A stretch of DNA of 44,942 nucleotides from Betaproteobacteria bacterium. Its GTDB lineage: Bacteria > Pseudomonadota > Gammaproteobacteria > Burkholderiales > SG8-41. The notes beneath the pieces are model-generated. The model was given only the letters and a program-made list of their open reading frames with translations. It made no database searches and had not been told where the DNA came from. Shown piece by piece: positions 27,593 to 35,715 of this stretch (its first letter is position 1; each line of letters starts with the position of its first letter). Position numbers and translations under genes: made by a program. Where the stretch lies: assembly GCA_028292435.1 (NCBI GenBank), contig JAQGMI010000100.1:1-44942 (forward strand). The letters run 5' to 3'.

Positions 27593-28846
27593 ATGGGCAT
27601 GACGCTGACTGAAAAAATCCTGGCGCGCAAAACCGGCCGCGCCAAGGTCAGTCCCGGCGATCTCGTGACTGTCGGTGTCGATACCGTCGTGCTCGTCGAC
27701 ACGATGTTCGCGCCCGGACGCTGGCGCAAGATCAAGCGTCTCGATCATCCCGAACGCGTCATCGTCGTGTTAGATCACCGCGCGCCGTCGCCCGACAAGC
27801 AGGGTGCCGCGTCGCATCAGACCGCACGCGAATTCGTGCGCGAGTTCGGCATCGAGCGCTTTCACGACATCGGCTACGACCAGGGTATCAGTCATCAGCT
27901 CGTTGCCGATCACGCTTATGCATTGCCTGGCTCGTTGCTCGTCTGCAGCGATTCGCATACCGGCAGTGCGGGCGTCTTCAACTGTCTCGCGCGCGGCGTC
28001 GGCGTGCCGGATGTCGTGTATGCGGCGACCATCGGCGAAACCTGGTTCATCGTCGGCGAAACCATCCGCTATGAGCTGGCCGGCAAGCTTCTGCGCGGCG
28101 TCACCATGAAAGACGCGTTCCTGCAGATCGCGGGCCACTACGGCGACCATACCAATACGAACATCGAATACGGCGGTCCGGCGCTTGCGCATCTGTCGAT
28201 ACCCGCGCGCAAGACGCTGACGACGATGTCGACCGAGCTCTCCGCGGATTTTTCGATTTTCGATGCGGACGACGTGATGGTCGAGTGGCTGCGCGCGCGC
28301 ACCAGCGTGCCGTTCGAATGTTTTGCGGCTGACCCCGATGCGAAATACAAAGAATTGCGCAGCGTCGATCTCGGCACGCTGCAGCCGCTCGTCGCGTTTC
28401 CCGACAGCGTGATCGAAAATTCGCAGCCGGTCGCCGCCGCCGCCGGCACGCGCATCGACCAGGCGTTCGTCGGCAGTTGCGCCAACGGCACGCTCGAAGA
28501 CCTGGCGCTTGCGGCGGAGGTCGTGCGCGGCCGGCGCGTCGACGCGCGCGTGCGTTTCATCGTAACGCCCGCATCGCAGGCCGTTTACCGTGCGGCAAGC
28601 GAGCAAGGCATCATCACGACGCTCGTCAATGCAGGCGCAGTCGTCACCGCGGCCACCTGCGGCGCATGCGGCGGTACGCACATGGGTATCCTCGGCGCCA
28701 ACGAAACTTGCATTACCGCGTCGACCCGTAACTTCAAGGGCCGCATGGGGGAATCAAGCGCGAAGATTTACATGGGCTCGCCGGCAACCGTCGCGGCGTC
28801 GGCCATTCGCGGTGTCATCACCGATCCGCGCGAATTCCTGAACTGA
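27593..28846 (+). CDS. Aconitase-family hydratase, large subunit (LeuC-like)
   Basis: A 417-residue [4Fe-4S] hydro-lyase subunit of the short 3-isopropylmalate dehydratase/homoaconitase type. The three cluster cysteines are visible: C296 in VGSCANGTLED and C356/C359 in TCGACGGTHMG. Other landmarks are VLDHRAPSPDK and SDSHTGSAGVFN. The length is near 420, as in archaeal-type LeuC, rather than about 470 as in ordinary proteobacterial LeuC. With the neighbouring lyase and CoA transferase and no leucine genes, a catabolic role, such as hydration of a maleate-, citraconate- or dimethylmaleate-like acid, is more likely than leucine synthesis. The start ATG at 27593 lies 10 bp after the amidohydrolase stop; an ATG at 27599 is also possible. 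Confidence 0.9.
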   Translation: MGMTLTEKILARKTGRAKVSPGDLVTVGVDTVVLVDTMFAPGRWRKIKRLDHPERVIVVLDHRAPSPDKQGAASHQTAREFVREFGIERFHDIGYDQGISHQLVADHAYALPGSLLVCSDSHTGSAGVFNCLARGVGVPDVVYAATIGETWFIVGETIRYELAGKLLRGVTMKDAFLQIAGHYGDHTNTNIEYGGPALAHLSIPARKTLTTMSTELSADFSIFDADDVMVEWLRARTSVPFECFAADPDAKYKELRSVDLGTLQPLVAFPDSVIENSQPVAAAAGTRIDQAFVGSCANGTLEDLALAAEVVRGRRVDARVRFIVTPASQAVYRAASEQGIITTLVNAGAVVTAATCGACGGTHMGILGANETCITASTRNFKGRMGESSAKIYMGSPATVAASAIRGVITDPREFLN

Positions 28847-28860
28847 GGCTTAGAGCTTTC

Positions 28861-28942
28861 ACCGCTAAGGACGCCAAGGACGCGAAGGAAATGCAAAAAA
28901 TGTCTTCATGTTTTCCTTTGCGACCTTCGCGTCCTTTGCGGT
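28861..28942. repeat. Palindromic intergenic repeat, copy 2
   Basis: The left arm (28861-28891) and the reverse complement of the right arm (28911-28942) agree at about 27 of 31 positions, giving a long hairpin with a loop of about 19 bases. The arms contain tandem AAGGACGC-type units, as in copy 1 at 22658-22745, and both right arms share CCTTTGCGACCTTCGCGTCC. It fills most of the 113-bp gap between the large and small hydratase subunit genes and ends 17 bp before the small-subunit start. Confidence 0.8.
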
Positions 28943-28959
28943 TCAAGCTTGAGGATTGA

Positions 28960-29460
28960 ATGAAATTCGAAGCTAGAGTCTGGAAATTTCCAGCCAACAT
29001 CAATACTGACCTGATCCTGCCGAGCGGTTCGATTTATTTGTCCCAGGCCGAGCAGGTGCAACTCATTTTCAAAGCGAACCGTCCGGGCTGGGTCGATCTC
29101 GTTAAACCTGGTGACATCATCGTCGCCGGAAAAAATTTCGGGTTGGGGTCGAGCCGGCCGGCGTCGCGCTCGCTTAAAAATCTTGGCGTGAGCTGCGTGC
29201 TGGCCGAATCGATCAACGGGCTCTTTTTTCGCAACTGCGTCAACTATGCATTTCCGGCGATGGAATGTGCGGGCGTGGCGGACTCGTTTGCCGAAGGCGA
29301 TATTTGCGAGGTCGATTTCGCCGACGGCAATGTGCGCAATCGGACGAGCGGCAAATCGCTCCAGGCAAAGGTGCTGCCCGAAAAACTGCTCGATCTCCTT
29401 AAGGCGGGGGGCATTTACCCGCTGCTCGAAATGAAAGGTATCATCGAGCCTCAAACCTAG
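28960..29460 (+). CDS. Aconitase-family hydratase, small subunit (LeuD-like)
   Basis: A 166-residue small subunit of the same hydratase, forming the swivelling domain that completes the active site. The signature loop reads GKNFGLGSSRPASRSLKNLG, where ordinary LeuD usually has GSSREHA; the Pro at the place of Glu suggests a substrate other than isopropylmalate. The opening KFPANINTDLILPS is typical. The length matches archaeal-type LeuD (about 165). GAGG lies nine bases before the ATG. It is separated from the large subunit by a palindromic repeat. It works with the large subunit in a heterodimer or heterotetramer in the cytosol. Confidence 0.9.
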   Translation: MKFEARVWKFPANINTDLILPSGSIYLSQAEQVQLIFKANRPGWVDLVKPGDIIVAGKNFGLGSSRPASRSLKNLGVSCVLAESINGLFFRNCVNYAFPAMECAGVADSFAEGDICEVDFADGNVRNRTSGKSLQAKVLPEKLLDLLKAGGIYPLLEMKGIIEPQT

Positions 29461-29532
29461 GAGCCGGCGCGTTTTCAGTTCGTTGCGGCGTCCAGATTTC
29501 TCCAACTATTCGCAATCCATACAGGTGACGAC

Positions 29533-30690
29533 ATGAGCGGCTATCCGAAAATCATTCATACCGAAGAAGGCATGCGCGACGGGCTCCAGATCGAGAGTCC
29601 CGATATTCCGCTCGAGGCCAAAGTAAAGCTCTTGAATGCGCTGTCCGAGACCGGGCTCAAGGAAATCGCGGTCGGCTCGTTCGTGAGCCCGAAGTGGACG
29701 CCGCAAATGGCGTGCATGGACGATCTCGTGCGCGCGTTTACGCCGAAGCCGGGCGTGCGCTACACGTACACGGCGTTGAACGACAAAGGCCAGGATCGGG
29801 CCGCCGAATTCACGCCGCCGCTGTCGCCCAAAGCGCATGAGTACTCGACGCGCGCGGATATGTGCGACGTATTTGCCCAGCGCAACACCAACCGCACGCA
29901 GGCGCAGCAGATCGCGTCGTGGCCGAAGATGATCGAGAAAGCGCTTTCGAAAGGCGCCAAAGACGGCGGCATGAACGTCAGCAATTGCTTCGGCTCGAAC
30001 TGGACCGGTGAAGTGTCGACCGAAAGGCTGATGTCGATGTTCGACCAGATGGTGCAGGCGTGGAACGAGGCCGGATTGCCGGTAACACGTGTCGGATTTT
30101 CCGATGCGACGGGCTGGAACATGCCGCACCAGGTCGAGCGCACAATCGTGGAAATCAAGAAGCGCTGGCCGACAATCACCGACTTCAATCTGCATTTTCA
30201 TAACGCGCGCGGCGTGGCGCTTGCGTCTATCTACGCCGCAATGCGCGTGCTCGACAGCAACGACACGATGCGCCTGCAAACGGCGATCGGCGGCATGGCC
30301 GGTTGCCCGTATTGCGGCATGGGGCAGGCAGCGATGATGATCGCGACCGAAGATCTCATGCACATGCTGCAGGAGATGGGCATTCATACCGGCGTTGATC
30401 TCTATAAACTGATCGAAGTCGTGTGGATGGCAGAGGAAGTCGTCGGCCATCCGCTCTATGGATTCGTCTCGAAAGCAGGCCCGCGTCCGCATTTCGACAA
30501 GCTTTATGCGATGGACATGCCGCGCATTGAAACGCTCGCGCAGGCGCGCCATTTCATTCTCGGAAAGAAAGCGTATGAGGGTGCTGCGTCGCCGTGGGTC
30601 AAGCCGATCACGAGCTGGCAGCGTCCCGAATCTCTGAACGGAGAAGCGCCGCAAGCCGCGGCACCCGCGCCATTGCGCGTCGCGAAATAA
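29533..30690 (+). CDS. HMG-CoA-lyase-like (DRE-TIM) acyl-CoA lyase
   Basis: A 385-residue DRE-TIM metallolyase of the hydroxymethylglutaryl-CoA lyase group. Catalytic landmarks are MRDGLQ (R15), the metal-binding HFHN (H221, H223) and the loop cysteine C258 in GGMAGCPYCGMG. These enzymes cleave 3-hydroxyacyl-CoA esters by retro-aldol or Claisen reaction. The protein is longer than true HMG-CoA lyase (about 300), with an extended middle and a Pro/Ala-rich tail. It lies 72 bp after the hydratase and 2 bp before the CoA transferase; together they suggest hydration, CoA activation and cleavage of a branched di-acid, as for citramalyl-CoA. The substrate is inferred. Confidence 0.88.
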   Translation: MSGYPKIIHTEEGMRDGLQIESPDIPLEAKVKLLNALSETGLKEIAVGSFVSPKWTPQMACMDDLVRAFTPKPGVRYTYTALNDKGQDRAAEFTPPLSPKAHEYSTRADMCDVFAQRNTNRTQAQQIASWPKMIEKALSKGAKDGGMNVSNCFGSNWTGEVSTERLMSMFDQMVQAWNEAGLPVTRVGFSDATGWNMPHQVERTIVEIKKRWPTITDFNLHFHNARGVALASIYAAMRVLDSNDTMRLQTAIGGMAGCPYCGMGQAAMMIATEDLMHMLQEMGIHTGVDLYKLIEVVWMAEEVVGHPLYGFVSKAGPRPHFDKLYAMDMPRIETLAQARHFILGKKAYEGAASPWVKPITSWQRPESLNGEAPQAAAPAPLRVAK

Positions 30691-30692
30691 GC

Positions 30693-31949
30693 ATGGCAGC
30701 GAGTGAAGCTGCGCGGCAGCAGAAGCTGCCGCTCGAGGGCGTGCGTGTTCTTGAATTGAGCCACATCGTCGCCGGCCCGTCGGGCGGCGTGATGCTCGGC
30801 GATCTCGGCGCCGAAGTCATCAAGATCGAGCATCCGGCCAGCGGCGACACCGCGCGCAGCCAGTCGAACGGCGGCCAGACGTTTTATTCGTTCAACCGCA
30901 ACAAGCAGTATCTCGCGCTCGATCTGCGCAAAGACGCCGGCAAGAAAATTTTCGGCGAGCTCGTCACCAAAGCCGACGTCGTGCTCGACAATTTTGCGCC
31001 CGGCGCGATGAAGCGCCTCGGTCTCGATTACGCATGGGGTCGAGGCATCAACAAGCGCATCATTTATTGCTCAGTCAAAGGTTTCTTGCCGGGACCGTCC
31101 AGCGACCGGCCGTTTCTCGACGAGCTCGCACAGATGGAGGGCGGACTTGCCTATCTCACGGGATATCAGGACCAGCCGATGCGCGCGGGTGCGTCGATCA
31201 CCGACATCGGCGCTGCCACTTACGGCGTGATCGGCATCCTGTCGGCGTTGTATCGACGCGAGCGCACCGGCGAAGGCGATCATATCGAAGCCGGGCTCTA
31301 CGAAACCATCGTGTTCTGGATCAGCCAGTACGTGCTCGGCGCGCAACTGACTGGCGTTAATCCGCCGCCGCGTGGCTCGCGCTCGAGCGGCATGGGCAAG
31401 AACATGGGCTGGGGCGTTTATCGGTTGTTCCCGACGCGCGACGGCAGACAGATTTTCATCGCGGTCACGGGCAACCGGCACTGGACCGGCCTTTGCGACG
31501 TGCTCAGCTTCACCGACTGGCGCGATTCGACGGAATTCAACAGCAACAAGAAACGCGGCGCACACAAACCGCGCATCAACGAGCGAGTTGCGGCAGCGGT
31601 GATTCAGATGGATTACGACGACATCGCCGCGCGTCTATATAAAGCGCTGGTGCCGTACTCGCCGGTCAACACGCCGCTCGATCTCGTCAACGAGAAGCAC
31701 ATGACCGAAGGCGGCCATTGGATGAACCTCAAAGTGGGCGACAAGCCGTTTCGCGTGCCCAAGCTGCCGATCACGATGGAACGCACGACCGCATTCTCCG
31801 TGCGCGAGCAACCGAACACGCTCGGCGCGCACACCGACGCGATTCTCGCGAACCTCGGTTACTCAGGGCAGCAGATTGAAGCATTGAAGGCCGATAAGAT
31901 CGTGCTGAAGTCGGATCGCATGCTGAATACCGATCCGAGCGACGCTTAA
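30693..31949 (+). CDS. CaiB/BaiF-type (family III) CoA transferase
   Basis: A 418-residue cytosolic CoA transferase. The family opening is GVRVLELSHIVAGPSGGVML, followed by LGAEVIKIEHP and LDLRKDAGKK. The catalytic aspartate is probably D143 in RPFLDELAQMEGG, and the second-half segment ASITDIGAATYGVIGIL is typical. It moves CoA from a donor such as succinyl-CoA to a carboxylic acid. The ATG at 30693 is 2 bp after the lyase stop, so the two are translationally coupled; this supports a shared pathway in which the transferase makes the CoA ester that the lyase splits. Confidence 0.9.
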   Translation: MAASEAARQQKLPLEGVRVLELSHIVAGPSGGVMLGDLGAEVIKIEHPASGDTARSQSNGGQTFYSFNRNKQYLALDLRKDAGKKIFGELVTKADVVLDNFAPGAMKRLGLDYAWGRGINKRIIYCSVKGFLPGPSSDRPFLDELAQMEGGLAYLTGYQDQPMRAGASITDIGAATYGVIGILSALYRRERTGEGDHIEAGLYETIVFWISQYVLGAQLTGVNPPPRGSRSSGMGKNMGWGVYRLFPTRDGRQIFIAVTGNRHWTGLCDVLSFTDWRDSTEFNSNKKRGAHKPRINERVAAAVIQMDYDDIAARLYKALVPYSPVNTPLDLVNEKHMTEGGHWMNLKVGDKPFRVPKLPITMERTTAFSVREQPNTLGAHTDAILANLGYSGQQIEALKADKIVLKSDRMLNTDPSDA

Positions 31950-31967
31950 GGGCGTTTTAAAAACATT

Positions 31968-32011
31968 CCCTTGTTCCGTTTCACGGGACGAGGGTCGTGG
32001 TGAAGGAAACG
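31968..32011. repeat. Stem-loop intergenic element
   Basis: CCCTTGTTCCGT and ACGGGACGAGGG form a hairpin (31968-31994) with a three-base loop and two G-T wobbles. The following GTCGTGGTGAAGGAAACGG completes a sequence that resembles a common bacterial intergenic repeat with a flush CCCTC stem. No T-run follows, so it is not a standard terminator. Its tail supplies the AAGGA that precedes the TTG start of the next Bug gene. Confidence 0.55.
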
Positions 32012-32013
32012 GC

Positions 32014-32967
32014 TTGCGTCGAACATATATTTTTTTCGCTGCTGTGCTCACCACGGGTGCGTTCGCCCAGGACTATCCGCTGAAGCCCATTCGCATGGTC
32101 GTCACGGGCGGCGCGGGCGGCAGCACTGACGTCGTCGCGCGCATCGTCGGCGACAAGCTCGGCGCAGCACTCGGCCAGCCGATCGTCTACGACAACCGCC
32201 CCGGCGCGTCGGGCATCATTGCCGCCGAGATCAGTGCGAAGTCGCCGCCCGACGGTTACACGATGTACGTGGGCACGACAGGCGGACTCGCAATCAACGT
32301 CAGCCTCTACAAAAAACTGCCGTACGACCCCGCCAGAGATTTCGCGCCCGTGTCTCTCGTTGGCACGCAGCCGTACATGCTCGTCGTGCATCCGTCGTTA
32401 CCGGCCAGGAACGTGAAAGAGCTCATCGCGCTGGCGAAGAAGACGCCCGGGCAGATTTCTTTTTCGCACACGGGCGTGGGCTCGGCGACGCATCTCGCCG
32501 GTGCGTTACTCGAAGGCGACACCGGCGTCACGTTTTTATCCGTCCCTTACAAATCGCCCGCGCATTTCACCGCGGTGATATCCGGCGAAGTATCGTTCAC
32601 GATCACGAGCGTGTATTTGTCGTGGACGCAGGTGCAGGCCGGCAAACTGCGCGCGCTCGCCGTCACAGGCAAACAACGCTCCGCGATTGCGCCGAATGTG
32701 CCAACCATGGCGGAGTCGGGCATCGCCAATTACGAAATGGGCAATTGGTACGGCTTTCTGATGCCGGCCGCAACACCGGCGGCGATTGTGAATCTCGTCA
32801 ACGCTAAGACACTCGAAGCGCTGAAGCGGCCGGATATACGCGCCGCGCTCGCAAAAAGCGAAATCGATCCGGTCGGCAGCAGCCCGCAGGAGTTCGGCAA
32901 GTTCATCGCGGGCGAGACGGCCAAGTACGCGGCGCTGATCAGGCAGGTCGGTATCAAACCCGAATGA
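32014..32967 (+). CDS. Bug-family periplasmic solute receptor (TctC type)
   Basis: A 317-residue secreted receptor. The start appears to be TTG at 32014 (MRRTYIFFAAVLTTGAFA), about seven bases after AAGGA; no ATG gives a better signal peptide. The mature protein begins QDYPLKPIRMVVTGGAGGST. Landmarks are PPDGYTMYVGTT, SVPYKSPAHFTAVISGEV and PNVPTMAESGIANYEMGNW. It lies 64 bp after the CoA transferase in the same direction and is probably part of that transcript. Its stop is 13 bp from the convergent DctA gene. A uncommon start codon may keep expression low. Confidence 0.9.
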   Translation: MRRTYIFFAAVLTTGAFAQDYPLKPIRMVVTGGAGGSTDVVARIVGDKLGAALGQPIVYDNRPGASGIIAAEISAKSPPDGYTMYVGTTGGLAINVSLYKKLPYDPARDFAPVSLVGTQPYMLVVHPSLPARNVKELIALAKKTPGQISFSHTGVGSATHLAGALLEGDTGVTFLSVPYKSPAHFTAVISGEVSFTITSVYLSWTQVQAGKLRALAVTGKQRSAIAPNVPTMAESGIANYEMGNWYGFLMPAATPAAIVNLVNAKTLEALKRPDIRAALAKSEIDPVGSSPQEFGKFIAGETAKYAALIRQVGIKPE

Positions 32968-32980
32968 AATCGCAGCGCTA

Positions 32981-34276
32981 CTAGGCAGGCTGCTGTTCGA
33001 GTGCCTCGCCGAGCTCGACCGGGTGCGCCATCGTGTCGTGAAGTTTCTGCTTGTCGAGCTCGCCTTCCCAGCGACTGATCACGACCGTTGCAACGCCGTT
33101 GCCGACGAGATTCGTCAGCGCGCGGCATTCGCTCATGAACTTGTCGATGCCGACCAGGATGGCGAGCGATTGAATGGGAATATCGGGAATGATCGAAAGG
33201 GTCGCGGCGAGCGTGACAAAACCCGCGCCGGTCACGCCGGATGCGCCCTTGGATGTCAGCATCGCCACACCGAGTATCGTCAGCAGATGAACGAACGTGA
33301 GATGCGTGTTGGTGGCTTGCGCGAGAAACAAAGTCGCCAGCGTCATATAGATATTCGTGCCGTCGAGATTGAAGCTGTAGCCGGTTGGTATCACGAGGCC
33401 GACAACGGGCTTCGACGCGCCGAGCCGCTCCATTTTTTGCATCATATGCGGGAGCACGGTCTCTGACGAACTCGTGCCGAGCACGATCAGCAATTCGTCT
33501 TTGATGTAAGCGATAAAGCGAAAAATCGAAAAGCCCGCGAGCCGGGCGATCAAGCCCAGCACCAGCAGCACGAACAGCAACGACGTCACATAAAAAGTCA
33601 GAATGAGCTGCCCGAGTTGCACGAGCGAACCGATACCGTAAGCGCCGATCGTGAAGGCCATCGCGCCGAATGCGCCGATCGGCGCCAGCCGCACAATCAT
33701 GGCAATGATGCGAAAGAGCACCTTGCCGATCGTGTCGATCGCCTGCAGCACGCCCGCGCCCACGCTGCCCAGCCGCGCGACTGCAAAGCCGGTCAGGATG
33801 GCGACGAGCAGCACTTGCAGCAGGTCGCCGTTCGCGAGCGCGCCGACGAACGTGTTCGGAATGATTGCCATCAGATGCGCGACGACACCTTCTTCCTTCG
33901 CGCGCGCTACGTAGCCCGTCACCGCTTTGGGGTCCAGCGTGGCCGGATCGATGTTGAAACCGCCGCCGGGCTGCACAAGCTCGCCGACGATGAGGCCGAT
34001 GATGAGCGCGAAGGTCGAAACCAGTTCGAAATACACGAGCGTCTTCAGGCCGACGCGGCCGACCTTCTTCAGATCGCTCATCGATGCGATACCGTGCACG
34101 ACCGTGCAGAAGATGACCGGCGCGATCATCATCTTGATAAGCTGGATAAAGCCGTCGCCAAGCGGCTTCATCGCCGCGCCCAGGTGCGGGTAAAGGTGGC
34201 CGAGCGCAATGCCGATGGCAATCGCAATCAACACCTGCACATACAAAATTGTGTACCACGGCCGCCGCACGGTCAT
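32981..34276 (-). CDS. dctA: DctA-type C4-dicarboxylate:cation symporter
   Basis: A 431-residue inner-membrane protein of the dicarboxylate/amino acid:cation symporter family, which imports succinate, fumarate or malate with protons or sodium. The hairpin motif [18 protein letters not shown] and the following [19 protein letters not shown] are the family's strongest signatures, with GFVTLAATL and [20 protein letters not shown] near the end. The start at 34276 ([20 protein letters not shown]) is preceded by a GGGGG run; the upstream open frame is not conserved-looking. The neighbouring MFS and enolase-superfamily genes are on the same strand, 173 bp away. Family assignment is firm, DctA specificity likely. 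Confidence 0.9.
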   Translation of the reverse strand: MTVRRPWYTILYVQVLIAIAIGIALGHLYPHLGAAMKPLGDGFIQLIKMMIAPVIFCTVVHGIASMSDLKKVGRVGLKTLVYFELVSTFALIIGLIVGELVQPGGGFNIDPATLDPKAVTGYVARAKEEGVVAHLMAIIPNTFVGALANGDLLQVLLVAILTGFAVARLGSVGAGVLQAIDTIGKVLFRIIAMIVRLAPIGAFGAMAFTIGAYGIGSLVQLGQLILTFYVTSLLFVLLVLGLIARLAGFSIFRFIAYIKDELLIVLGTSSSETVLPHMMQKMERLGASKPVVGLVIPTGYSFNLDGTNIYMTLATLFLAQATNTHLTFVHLLTILGVAMLTSKGASGVTGAGFVTLAATLSIIPDIPIQSLAILVGIDKFMSECRALTNLVGNGVATVVISRWEGELDKQKLHDTMAHPVELGEALEQQPA

Positions 34277-34449
34277 AAGACCCCCACTAATCAGCAATTC
34301 CTCTTGCGCACTGCTTTGCCGCTGAATGGGATGCGGTCTCACCGCTGCAGTTGTTGCGCTAGCTGATAATACGCGGCCCCGGTCGGCGAGAAAGCCGGTG
34401 GGTGCGCAGTGGATTTGTCAGAATGGGATTACGAACCGCCGCGCTGCTA

Positions 34450-35709
34450 TCAGGTTTTTTGGGCGCCGCGGCCGGTGCTGCCGCGATCGCCGGCGAGCTC
34501 AAGCGGGCGAATGACCCAGAATACGGTGAGCGCAGCCAGCATCAGCACGGCGATCGAAAAGAACGCAACGCTCCAGCCGAGCCGCGACATGCCGCCTGCC
34601 AGATCGAGCACGACGCCGATCATCAGCGGTCCGATGAATCCGCCCGCATAGCCGAGCGACGAGTGAACGGCGAGTTGAGCACCGCGCCGTGACGGCTCCG
34701 CGGTGCCGGCGGCGCCCGCAGTCAGGGACGACGAGTCGAGCCAGATCACGAATCCGTACACAAGCAGCAGCAAGGTGGCGATCCAGTAGGCCTGCGTGCC
34801 GACCACGCCGATCAGGCAGCCGACCACGATCGAGCCCAGCATCGCGATTGCAACGAGGTTGCGCCGGCCGATGCGAATCGCTGCCTCGTTGCCGGCCACG
34901 CTCGCCACGGTTCCGATAAGCCCGAGCGCCGTCATCACGAATGCAGGGGAGAGCGCCGAATCGCTGGCGCCAGTGCTCGCCGCGACGTAACCGAGGAAAG
35001 CAACGCCCCAACCGCGCAGGCTGTTCATTTCCAGCGTATGGATGCAATAGCCGATCGAGTAAGCTATTGCCGAACGGTTGCGCAACACCGGGCGAAAATC
35101 AAACAGCGCACCGCCGTCTTTCGGTTTCGCCACAGTGCCCTGACGCTTGGGCACCCAAAGCGCAATCAGCACCCAGGCGATCGCGGCGCAAATGCCCGCG
35201 GCGATGAATGCCGCGTGCCAGCTATAGTGTTGAGCAATCAAGCCCGCGCAGGAGAAAGACAGCGCGCCTGAAATACCGATACTGGCCGCATGGCCTGTCA
35301 CTGCGCGCGACATGAGCTTCGCATCGACCTGGTCCGCGAGCAGCTTCACGCCGGTCATGTAAGTGCCGGCCCAGCCGAGGCCGGTCAGTGCGCGGGTCCA
35401 GAACGCCGACCAGAAGCCGTCGGCATAAAATCCAAACAGCGTGTGGCCGACGATCGTGCAGGCGACACCGAACAGATAGACGAGCCTGGCATCGAATCTG
35501 TCAGTCAGCGTGACCAGCACGGGCACCGACAACAGGTATGCCCCATAAAAACTCGCGGTAATCCAGCCCGCTTGCGTATTGGTCAGGCCCCATAGCGGCA
35601 TCATCTCCGGCAGCAGCGCCGGCCAGAAGAAAGCGCCGATCTGCACCAGCACCTGCGCGCCGCAAACGAGCGCTACCAGGCGTTTGCCGGAGAGGGCGCC
35701 CGCTGTCAT
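34450..35709 (-). CDS. Major facilitator superfamily transporter
   Basis: A 419-residue protein with about twelve hydrophobic segments. The loop between helices 2 and 3 carries a DRFDARLVYLFG stretch corresponding to MFS motif A, and ALTGLGWAGTYMTGVKLLAD matches helix 4. A central loop (about 190-215, WVPKRQGTVAKPKDGGALF) separates the halves. It resembles the CynX/NimT-like or sugar-acid permease group, but no substrate can be assigned. It starts 6 bp after the stop of the enolase-superfamily gene, so the two are co-transcribed and the transporter may import that enzyme's substrate. Confidence 0.87.
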   Translation of the reverse strand: MTAGALSGKRLVALVCGAQVLVQIGAFFWPALLPEMMPLWGLTNTQAGWITASFYGAYLLSVPVLVTLTDRFDARLVYLFGVACTIVGHTLFGFYADGFWSAFWTRALTGLGWAGTYMTGVKLLADQVDAKLMSRAVTGHAASIGISGALSFSCAGLIAQHYSWHAAFIAAGICAAIAWVLIALWVPKRQGTVAKPKDGGALFDFRPVLRNRSAIAYSIGYCIHTLEMNSLRGWGVAFLGYVAASTGASDSALSPAFVMTALGLIGTVASVAGNEAAIRIGRRNLVAIAMLGSIVVGCLIGVVGTQAYWIATLLLLVYGFVIWLDSSSLTAGAAGTAEPSRRGAQLAVHSSLGYAGGFIGPLMIGVVLDLAGGMSRLGWSVAFFSIAVLMLAALTVFWVIRPLELAGDRGSTGRGAQKT

Positions 35710-35715
35710 TCCGAT

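Noticed and set aside
32730..34259. A 509-codon minus-strand frame overlapping dctA and the Bug gene end
   Set aside because: It is out of frame with dctA, whose membrane segments and signatures are unmistakable. The translation is Arg-rich and lacks any membrane pattern.
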